In this document: positions 14,077-19,379 of the stretch, one piece after another
Layout: each line of letters begins with the position of its first letter
Position numbering within the stretch: the stretch's first letter is position 1
Assembly (NCBI GenBank): GCA_017412025.1
Contig: JAFQOY010000043.1
Coordinates: forward strand, 1-19,379
Source: Clostridia bacterium
GTDB taxonomy: Bacteria > Bacillota_A > Clostridia > Christensenellales > Aristaeellaceae
Direction of reading: 5' to 3'
DNA: 19,379 nucleotides
Translations under genes and position numbers: made by a program
Notes under the pieces: model-generated
Told to the model about the DNA's origin: nothing
Databases searched by the model: none
Seen by the model: only the letters and a program-made list of their open reading frames with translations

Positions 14077-14346
14077 ATGATTAACATTCGCCCGGTATCG
14101 GATTTGAGAAATAAGTTTCCAGAGATTGAGGATATTGTGAAAAAAGGAAGCCCCGTCTATCTGACGAAGAACGGTTATGGTTCCATGGTTGTGCTGAGCC
14201 TTGAGCAGTATGCAGCGCTGACAGACGAAGTGGAACTGCGTCTTGATGAAGCAGATCGGGCCGCAGCAGAGTCCGATGTGCGCTATACGGAAGATGAAGT
14301 ATTTGGCAGTGTGAGGGCCAGAATCCATGGAAAGCGGGCATTATAA
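14077..14346 (+). CDS. Antitoxin of the Phd/YefM family
   Basis: The 89-residue protein starts MINIRPVSDLRNKFPEIEDI, the classic Phd/YefM N-terminal DNA-binding fold, with PVYLTKNGYGSMVVLSLEQY following. The C-terminal part (about 55-89) is charged and should wrap the toxin. The family neutralises its toxin and represses its own promoter. The ATG at 14077 has GGAGGTG six bases upstream; a GTG at 14062 upstream lacks an RBS. The toxin gene begins 20 bases before this stop, in another frame. The base composition is lower in GC and the codons differ from the housekeeping genes to the left, consistent with transfer. Confidence 0.9.
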   Translation: MINIRPVSDLRNKFPEIEDIVKKGSPVYLTKNGYGSMVVLSLEQYAALTDEVELRLDEADRAAAESDVRYTEDEVFGSVRARIHGKRAL

Positions 14347-14641
14347 GCTGAGATTCCTTCCGCTGTTTGCTGAGGATCTGGGCGAAATTGTGGATTACAT
14401 TTCCAATAAACTTCAGAATCCTGCTGCGGCGGAGGCTTTGGTCGATTTGATTCAGCATGCGATTCGCGAAAGAAGCACGTGTGCTGAAGCTTTTGAACCG
14501 TACCGTTCAATGAAGGAAAGACAGTATCCATATTACCGGATCTATGTGAAGAACTATACCATCTTTTATGCAGTGATCGGTGATGTGATGGAAGTCAGAC
14601 GGATTCTTTACAACAAAAGGAATCTGCCCAAGAACATCTGA
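14327..14641 (+). CDS. Toxin of the RelE/ParE family
   Basis: The 104-residue protein has the RelE/ParE fold pattern. An N-terminal strand YKLRFLPLFAEDL is followed by two helices (IVDYISNKL, PAAAEALVDLIQHAI), and then strands with YRIYVKNYTIFYAVI and MEVRRILYNKRN. The basic C-terminus and the tyrosine in the YRIY strand fit the family. RelE-type toxins cut mRNA on the ribosome and ParE-type toxins inhibit gyrase; the sequence alone does not separate them. It overlaps the antitoxin by 20 bases, so the two are translated together. No terminator is obvious straight after the stop. AT content is higher than in the flanking chromosomal genes. Confidence 0.9.
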   Translation: MESGHYKLRFLPLFAEDLGEIVDYISNKLQNPAAAEALVDLIQHAIRERSTCAEAFEPYRSMKERQYPYYRIYVKNYTIFYAVIGDVMEVRRILYNKRNLPKNI

Positions 14642-14809
14642 TTAAATCCATGATGAGATGAGTTAGCTGCCGATTGTAGTTGACTGGTTGAAAGTGTGAA
14701 GGATTGTCACGGCTTGCACTTTAATTTGCTGAGGTTTTGGCCCTGGCTTGACACTTGCAGAGTGCCTCGTCATGGGCGTGCTTCATGGAAAGAAAGCCTT
14801 ATTCTATGT

Positions 14810-14908
14810 CTGAAACGGCGGAAAACTGAATTGAACACTGCACCAAACGGTGCTTGCGCCTGAATCTGGCGTGTTTCAGCAGAAAGCTTGACGGAGCTTT
14901 CTGTTTTT
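14810..14908 (+). ncRNA. Candidate structured small RNA ending at an orphan terminator
   Basis: CTGAAAC at about 14810 pairs with GTTTCAG at about 14873, enclosing a GCACC-AAAC-GGTGC hairpin, and the strong terminator hairpin follows directly. There is no protein gene to account for it. I did not find a good promoter near the proposed 5' end, so a processed toxin-operon tail is the main alternative. Confidence 0.3.
14880..14908 (+). terminator. Strong orphan intrinsic terminator
   Basis: CAGAAAGCT (14880-14888) pairs perfectly with AGCTTTCTG (14895-14903) around a TGACGG loop and five Ts follow. It lies 240 bases after the toxin stop, so it either ends the toxin-antitoxin transcript or a small RNA. 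Confidence 0.85.
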
Positions 14909-15060
14909 GTTATGTAATTCTTTTCGCTGAATACCGGCCTCGGGTTCAGAGCTGAAAGATTTACAGCAGTTTGCCGATGCTGCGACCGGCAGCATGCAGG
15001 TTTGTTTTTGATGCTTGAGAGGGCATACAGGGATAGGAGAAGTCCTGCTGAAGGCGGAGA

Positions 15061-15089
15061 TTGACAATGGCGCGGGTTTGAATTATCTT
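15061..15089 (+). promoter_or_regulatory. Promoter of the ECF sigma factor operon
   Basis: TTGACA (15061-15066), a 17-base spacer and TATCTT (15084-15089) lie about 75 bases upstream of the sigma factor start. It looks like a housekeeping promoter. I did not find a clear ECF-type AAC/CGT autoregulatory promoter, though one may be present. Confidence 0.65.
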
Positions 15090-15165
15090 TTGAAAAGAAA
15101 TATCCGGCAAAGCGTAAAAACGGACTCAAGAATGCGTCTAATTGTGCAGAAAGGAGGTTGAAGCA

Positions 15166-15690
15166 ATGGAAGTTGTCAAGGGCCCTGGCAACAGCCAGGA
15201 AGAAAGAATAAGCCGAATGATCAGAACATATGAAAAGGATTTGCTTCGCCTGTGCTGCGTGTATCTGAAGGACGCTGTGATGGCGGAGGACGCCGTTCAG
15301 GAGACGTTTTTGAAGGCATACAGGCATTTGCATGCGTTTCGCGGCGATAGCAGTGAAAAGACATGGCTGATACGCATTGCAATGAACGTCTGCAAGGACA
15401 TGCAGCGCACTGCATGGTTTCGAAATATCGGAAAGACGATGAGCATTGAGGATGTCCAGATCCCGGCTGAGCAGGAGATGGACGTCTCCTCAGAACTGGT
15501 TTCTGAGATCATGCGTCTTCCTTCCAAGTACAAGGAGGTCGTGCTGCTTTACTACTACGAAGAAATGAGCCTGAGTGAGGTGGCGCAGATCCTGAATGTG
15601 TCTATCACAACCGTCCACAGGTGGCTTGAAAAGGCACGGGAATTGCTTAAAAAACAGCTGGAAGGAGGGAATGTCCTTGAAGCGCGATGA
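15166..15690 (+). CDS. RNA polymerase sigma factor, ECF subfamily
   Basis: The 174-residue protein has the two-domain ECF layout. Region 2 spans about residues 20-85, with YEKDLLRLCCVYLKDAVMAEDAVQETFLKAY split across it and TWLIRIAMNVCKD at its end. Region 4 is about 115-170, with LPSKYKEVVLLYYYEEMSL and the helix-turn-helix LSEVAQILNVSITTVHRWL. It directs RNA polymerase to promoters of a stress or envelope regulon. The ATG at 15166 has AAAGGAGGTTGA six bases upstream; a TTG at 15142 would place this RBS inside the gene. The next gene overlaps its end and encodes a membrane protein with a regulatory N-terminus, the usual sigma/anti-sigma order. Confidence 0.94.
   Translation: MEVVKGPGNSQEERISRMIRTYEKDLLRLCCVYLKDAVMAEDAVQETFLKAYRHLHAFRGDSSEKTWLIRIAMNVCKDMQRTAWFRNIGKTMSIEDVQIPAEQEMDVSSELVSEIMRLPSKYKEVVLLYYYEEMSLSEVAQILNVSITTVHRWLEKARELLKKQLEGGNVLEAR
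15664..15669 (+). promoter_or_regulatory. RBS bearing on the anti-sigma start
   Basis: GGAGGG ends one base before the ATG at 15671 but seven before the in-frame TTG at 15677, which would give a protein beginning MKRDELYR. RBS spacing favours TTG; start-codon type favours ATG. Confidence 0.5.
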
Positions 15691-16882
15691 ACTGTACAGA
15701 AGCGTCATCCGAAACGCGATTGACGAAGAACTTTCCTTCCTTGATGAAAGGCCTTCTCTCCACAATGCGATTATGTCGAAGATTGAAGGAGAGAAAAAGG
15801 TGAAGCGAAGGACGTCAATGACGTTTGTGATGGCTGCGGCGCTGGTGCTGCTGCTGGGCAGCATGGCGGTTGCGGCAGGCTTTGGGCTGTTTGGTCAGCT
15901 CAGGGCGCAGAAGGTGGACGAGATGAGCTATGAACGCCTAGGACTGCTGGAGGATGCTGCGGTGGTCATGGGCGAGACGCGGCGCATCGTCGTGCCTGTC
16001 CGCGAGGAAACTGCGAAGCCGGAGACGGCGCGCGATCAGGTGCTGCTGTCCCAGCAGGGCCGTGAATATGAGCTGACGCTCAATCAGGTTTACTGCGACG
16101 GCAGAAAGCTTTATTACGCCTATACGCTCAAAACGATGGGCGAGCGCGTGGCGCTGTATGACGGCGAGGCGACTGGCTTTGAGCGCTGGAACGAGACGTA
16201 CAAAGGGGAACGATTTGCGGACGCGTTTGATCTGTATCTGGGTGAAGAGGAAAACCAGCGCGTGGCCGACTGGCTGGACAGACGCGAAAGCGGCTACGCG
16301 GTCAGGCACAACGCCTTTGTTGGCGACGGCGCTGAGCTGCCGGACGGCACCAATATGACGCCGATCGACAGCGGCAATGAGCAGGTGGATGCAAACACGA
16401 TGACCGCCTATTACGAGGTTGCGCTGCCGGACGGCTATGAAGTCGGCGAGACGGTCGAGTTTGTGCTGACGGTGATCACGAGCGACACGGTCTACGCGCA
16501 GGACGAGTCCGGCGCATACAGTACGACGGTGATGGACAGAAACAACCTTGTCGAGGTGAAGGTGTCCGCGCCGGTGACGGGCAGCACGTCGCTGCTCTTG
16601 GGAGAGGGAACGGCGGACGGCTACGCGGCCAGGGCTGAGCTGCATGTGTCGGACGTCGATCTCTCCGGCAGCGTGCGCATCGAAGCGCCGGAGGATTATC
16701 ATCCCGAGGGCTACACGCTTCTCGCGGACGGCGTCGAGTATTGGAATATCGATGAATGGAAGACCTATGAGGACGAATGCCATGTGATCAACATGCGATT
16801 CGATCTGCCGGCGAGCATGAACGAAGTGACGCTCATGCCGCTGGATCCGGCGTATGCGAATGAAGCGATTATACTGAAATAA
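15671..16882 (+). CDS. Membrane-anchored anti-sigma-like protein (DUF4179-type)
   Basis: The protein has 403 residues from the ATG at 15671, or 401 from TTG 15677. A short cytoplasmic N-terminus (1-47) has DELYRSVIRNAIDEELSFL and could bind the sigma factor. One membrane span lies at about 48-72. The long outer part (75-403) is acidic and rich in beta-type segments such as YELTLNQVYCDGRKLYYAYT and TVEFVLTVITSD, resembling the DUF4179 and DUF5643-like proteins that accompany ECF sigma factors in Clostridia and Bacilli. It overlaps the sigma gene by 20 bases. By family it should hold the sigma factor at the membrane and release it on an outside signal. It has no zinc-binding anti-sigma (HxxxCxxC) motif, so the binding mode is inferred. 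Confidence 0.8.
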   Translation: MSLKRDELYRSVIRNAIDEELSFLDERPSLHNAIMSKIEGEKKVKRRTSMTFVMAAALVLLLGSMAVAAGFGLFGQLRAQKVDEMSYERLGLLEDAAVVMGETRRIVVPVREETAKPETARDQVLLSQQGREYELTLNQVYCDGRKLYYAYTLKTMGERVALYDGEATGFERWNETYKGERFADAFDLYLGEEENQRVADWLDRRESGYAVRHNAFVGDGAELPDGTNMTPIDSGNEQVDANTMTAYYEVALPDGYEVGETVEFVLTVITSDTVYAQDESGAYSTTVMDRNNLVEVKVSAPVTGSTSLLLGEGTADGYAARAELHVSDVDLSGSVRIEAPEDYHPEGYTLLADGVEYWNIDEWKTYEDECHVINMRFDLPASMNEVTLMPLDPAYANEAIILK

Positions 16883-16900
16883 ACGAAGGGAGAACGACCA

Positions 16901-18205
16901 ATGAAACGATGGATTTGTTTGCTCCTTGGCATGATGATGCTCGCGGCCAGTACGGCGAGCGCGCAGGAATATGTGTCTGTTTCGGAAATCTACGATCAGG
17001 CGCAGGCGATGGGCGGCGTGTGGCAGGAAACGTTCAGTACGCCGAATGGTGAAATGAAAGTAGATGCTCCGATCATCGTGCCGGATGTGGATGCGATGCC
17101 GGTGCTGACACTTGAAGGCGCAAAGATCAGCGAAGAACTGTTTGAGCAGATTGCCTCAGGAAAGAAATATGGATCTAAAGACGATCTTAGTTACGAGACA
17201 GAACTGAATGGAGAACTACTGGGGTTCAATCTGGGCAGAGAAAATGATGATGCCTTTGGAGAGGAAAGCGGCAAGACAGGATATGATGCAGTGAAGGGCG
17301 TGTTTGTGCATCATGGCAAATTCCTGAACAGTCGTGACAACTCAAAATGGAAAGGCACAATGCCCAGAGAGGGATACTATCTGTGGGAGCTTGACCTGGA
17401 CGCTGTCAATGTGCGCAAAAACGATATCACAGTGAATAAAGCGATGCGGCTTTGGCATGAAGATCTTGCGCTGTGCTATCCTGACGATGTTTTTTCGATC
17501 CGCCCGACCAAGATTGTACTGCGAGGCTCTACGCTGAACCTGAACGCAAAGTCGAAGGATAAGCGGGATGGATTGATCGTCATCGAAGGAGCAGAACAAC
17601 TTATCGGCGGTATTCCGCTGCTGGGCTCGATTTCGATGAGCTGCGGTATTGCTGGACGCACGGCTAAAGATGTGCGAGAGAGGAGAGAGGACGATGACAA
17701 ATACTTTGCGATGCACCCATATCGCAAGGGTTGTTACAGCGTGATTGGCGGTGGCGACGGTTTCTACGGAACCTTCATGAATGAGGAAACCTATCGCACG
17801 AGCAGCCAGCTGGCACGAGTGCGCACGACGGAGTATGCGGATATTCCGTTGGCTTCTCTTGACGACGTGCTTGACAGCGTCCGCGAAAAGATTGAATCGG
17901 GCAACATCATCGGCGTTGATTACATCAAGCTGGGATATCTCCTCTATTCTAATCCGGATATGAAGGACTATGCTTGGGCAATTCCGCGCTGGATCGTAGA
18001 GGCAAGGTACATGACGGAGGAAAACAAAGATGAGTATATGATTAAGATGATGATTGAACCGGATGATGAACTTGTGAAATGGGAGAATCATTATCAAGCA
18101 AAAGTGCCTGTGGATGCGCAAACCGGTGAGATGATCGTCTTTGTGCATGGTACAGATGAAATCTTCTCTGTCCCGGAAATCGCCACTTGGGACGATGTGA
18201 AGTAA
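16901..18205 (+). CDS. Secreted protein of unknown function, copy 1 of a tandem paralog array
   Basis: I do not recognise this 434-residue protein. It has a clear signal peptide: KRW, a hydrophobic core, then ASTASA with likely cleavage before QEYVSV. No other membrane span or lipobox cysteine is seen, so it should be released or wall-associated. The mature part begins EYVSVSEIYDQAQ and ends AQTGEMIVFVHGTDEI plus TWDDVK. It shares its N-terminal EYV(S/T) start, a GN-x-x-GVD segment, the PxWxV segment, AQTGEM and the TWDDVK terminus with the next gene. AAGGGAG precedes the ATG, 18 bases after the anti-sigma stop. From about 17140 its base composition is richer in A/T than its own 5' part. Function unknown; control by the ECF factor is inferred from position. 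Confidence 0.82.
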   Translation: MKRWICLLLGMMMLAASTASAQEYVSVSEIYDQAQAMGGVWQETFSTPNGEMKVDAPIIVPDVDAMPVLTLEGAKISEELFEQIASGKKYGSKDDLSYETELNGELLGFNLGRENDDAFGEESGKTGYDAVKGVFVHHGKFLNSRDNSKWKGTMPREGYYLWELDLDAVNVRKNDITVNKAMRLWHEDLALCYPDDVFSIRPTKIVLRGSTLNLNAKSKDKRDGLIVIEGAEQLIGGIPLLGSISMSCGIAGRTAKDVRERREDDDKYFAMHPYRKGCYSVIGGGDGFYGTFMNEETYRTSSQLARVRTTEYADIPLASLDDVLDSVREKIESGNIIGVDYIKLGYLLYSNPDMKDYAWAIPRWIVEARYMTEENKDEYMIKMMIEPDDELVKWENHYQAKVPVDAQTGEMIVFVHGTDEIFSVPEIATWDDVK

Positions 18206-18260
18206 GGAGGAAGCATGATGAAAAGAAAGTTTGCTTTGATCCTTTCCGTGCTGCTGCTTG
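18185..18260 (+). repeat. Exact direct repeat, copy A
   Basis: These 76 bases are identical to 19304-19379. The repeat spans the last codons of paralog 1, the stop, the AAGGAGG RBS and the first 15 codons of paralog 2. The period is 1119 bases. Confidence 0.97.
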
Positions 18261-19324
18261 CTTGCTCGGCGGCGATGGCGGATGAATATGTCACGATTAA
18301 TGAGCTGCGCGAACAAGCGAAGCAGGGATGGAACGAGACGTACACGGCGATGGGGCGCGAGGTCATCGCTGACGTTGAGATGGGCTGGTTCCCGGAGGCG
18401 GAGGCGTGTCCGTTGGTGAGCGTTGATCCCTATACCATCGATAAAGATGATGAGCGGCTTGATAAGTGGCGTGCGCTGCCGCACAGTATCATCTACGATG
18501 ATCTGTCTGATAGCATTTCCATTGATGTGACTGACCACAGTAAGCATCAGCTAGTACCTCCGGTATCGTGGTACGGCAAATGGCTGCAAGACAATTTCAG
18601 ATACTACGGCGGTGAGGTGCCTGATCGAGAAGCGGAAGACTGTGATATTACCTATAACGAATTCCTCAATTTGGTTGAGGCTGATGTGTTTGAATTTACG
18701 GGTCTTACGCTTGATGATTTCTATATCGACGAGGTTTGGGTGGAAAGCCCTTCTTACAAAGGGATAAAGGTAAATGGAGAATACGTGCGCGGCGATAAGC
18801 TCACCGCCACTGGCGGATATCACGTCTTCGCAAAACAGCTTGTGGAGGGAGTGCCGGTGTTTGGTTCGCATCCTGCAGGTGACAAGGGGAATATTCATTA
18901 CGGTTACTACATGCCGGAATACCGTTATTTCACCATTCAGACAGTGGCAAATCCGGTGAACATTGAAGCAGACCTGCCGCTGCTCTCCTTTGATTCTTTC
19001 AAGGGAAAGCTGGAAGAACTGATTGATGCAGGAAATCTGCGAGGCGTGGATACCATGCGCTTTGGCTACGGCACCTGCAAGGATGGCGACAAATGGAAGC
19101 TTGTTCCGGTGTGGATGGTGACCTGCGGTTACAGCAAAAATCCGAAGAGCGATGAGAATGTCTTGCCCTATACCGATGAAGATGGCACAGTTGTTGCGCC
19201 GATAGGCTATGACGAATACTACTTCAACGCGCAGACGGGAGAAATGCTTGAGACATACAGCATTAGTGCGACGGAATATGGCCTTCCCATGCCAAAGGTG
19301 CTGACTTGGGACGATGTGAAGTAA
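18215..19324 (+). CDS. Secreted protein of unknown function, copy 2 of the tandem paralog array
   Basis: This 369-residue protein is a diverged paralog of the gene before it. A signal peptide of about 22 residues (KRKFALILSVLLLACSAAMA) precedes DEYVTINEL. The middle part is acidic and aromatic. The C-terminal third keeps IDAGNLRGVDTMRFGY, a PVWMV segment, AQTGEM and TWDDVK. It is shorter than copy 1, mostly through missing central sequence. AAGGAGG overlaps the previous stop, with four bases to ATG 18215 and seven to ATG 18218, so the true start may be the second ATG. The cysteine in the leader (ACSAAMA) is not a convincing lipobox. Its own end and the next gene's start repeat the junction between copies 1 and 2 exactly. 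Confidence 0.82.
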   Translation: MMKRKFALILSVLLLACSAAMADEYVTINELREQAKQGWNETYTAMGREVIADVEMGWFPEAEACPLVSVDPYTIDKDDERLDKWRALPHSIIYDDLSDSISIDVTDHSKHQLVPPVSWYGKWLQDNFRYYGGEVPDREAEDCDITYNEFLNLVEADVFEFTGLTLDDFYIDEVWVESPSYKGIKVNGEYVRGDKLTATGGYHVFAKQLVEGVPVFGSHPAGDKGNIHYGYYMPEYRYFTIQTVANPVNIEADLPLLSFDSFKGKLEELIDAGNLRGVDTMRFGYGTCKDGDKWKLVPVWMVTCGYSKNPKSDENVLPYTDEDGTVVAPIGYDEYYFNAQTGEMLETYSISATEYGLPMPKVLTWDDVK

Positions 19325-19379
19325 GGAGGAAGCATGATGAAAAGAAAGTTTGCTTTGATCCTTTCCGTGCTGCTGCTTG
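19304..19379 (+). repeat. Exact direct repeat, copy B, cut by window edge
   Basis: This is identical to 18185-18260 for all 76 bases up to the window end, so its true length is unknown. It repeats the gene junction of the paralog array. Confidence 0.97.
19334..19379 (+). CDS. Third secreted paralog, start only (cut by window edge)
   Basis: The 15 complete codons visible match the signal peptide start of copy 2 exactly (KRKFALILSVLLL). AAGGAGG precedes the start with the same spacing as in copy 2. The window ends inside the hydrophobic core of the signal peptide, so whether the rest is a full gene is not visible. Confidence 0.8.
   Translation, partial: MMKRKFALILSVLLL

Larger units (their letters stand above)
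14642..15060 (+). other. Gene-poor stretch between the toxin gene and the ECF operon
   Basis: No open frame here has an RBS and plausible codons. The base composition is mixed and lower in GC than the left half. The only clear signal is the orphan terminator at 14880-14908 with the nested inverted repeats before it. A TTGACA at 14748-14753 has no good -10 partner. It may hold remnants of mobile or decayed genes, but nothing recognisable remains. Confidence 0.5.

Noticed and set aside
14680..14780. TTGACA at 14748-14753 as a promoter for the candidate small RNA
   Set aside because: No acceptable -10 box lies 16-18 bases downstream (the bases there read near CATGGG).
14770..15333. A 187-codon minus-strand open frame in the gene-poor stretch
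   Set aside because: It has no RBS, has unusual composition, runs through the orphan terminator and promoter, and overlaps the sigma factor gene.
1..19379. CRISPR array, transposase, integrase, rRNA or tRNA genes
   Set aside because: I looked for regularly spaced repeats, transposase or integrase motifs and tRNA T-arms and saw none. The only long exact repeat is the gene-junction repeat at 18185 and 19304.

Overview
This window looks like chromosome from a GC-rich, spore-forming member of the Bacillota, probably class Clostridia. The evidence is a tyrosine T-box riboswitch in front of tyrS, a SpoVAC sporulation membrane protein, FloA and NfeD membrane proteins, strong AGGAGG ribosome binding sites, and many promoters with TTGACA/TATAAT-like boxes at 17-base spacing. 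The lineage below class cannot be read from the sequence alone; a Christensenellales-like gut clostridium is my guess.

Layout. Bases 1-1197 hold the 3' part of a biotin-dependent carboxylase/decarboxylase alpha subunit. It converges on yigZ and tyrS, both on the minus strand. tyrS has a T-box leader of about 260 bases whose promoter overlaps the end of a minus-strand EamA-type transporter gene. That transporter is divergent from trmL, with well-formed promoters on both sides. Bases 5336-6870 hold a small membrane protein and two tandem uracil-DNA glycosylase-family genes, only one of which keeps the Fe-S cysteines. Bases 6938-9750 form an operon: nfeD, floA, an unrecognised lysine-rich membrane-anchored protein and a LytTR response regulator. 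rpsT follows on the minus strand, and upstream of it a perfect consensus promoter drives an apparently untranslated, structured stretch.

The most notable system is 10464-13324. One promoter, three tightly spaced genes and one terminator make an RNA-repair operon: a class I methyltransferase, an ATP-dependent polynucleotide ligase and an HD-Pnk end-healing enzyme (HD phosphoesterase plus 5'-OH kinase). The HD-Pnk plus ligase pairing is known; a methyltransferase as first gene recalls the Hen1/Pnkp repair systems and may be a less described version. A stand-alone spoVAC follows, then a Phd/RelE-type toxin-antitoxin pair, then about 520 bases without a convincing gene but with a strong orphan terminator and an associated inverted repeat.

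The right end (15061-19379) is an ECF sigma factor operon: sigma factor, a membrane-anchored anti-sigma-like protein, and at least three tandem paralogous secreted proteins of unknown function. An exact repeat of at least 76 bases spans two successive gene junctions in this array, and the window ends inside the third copy.
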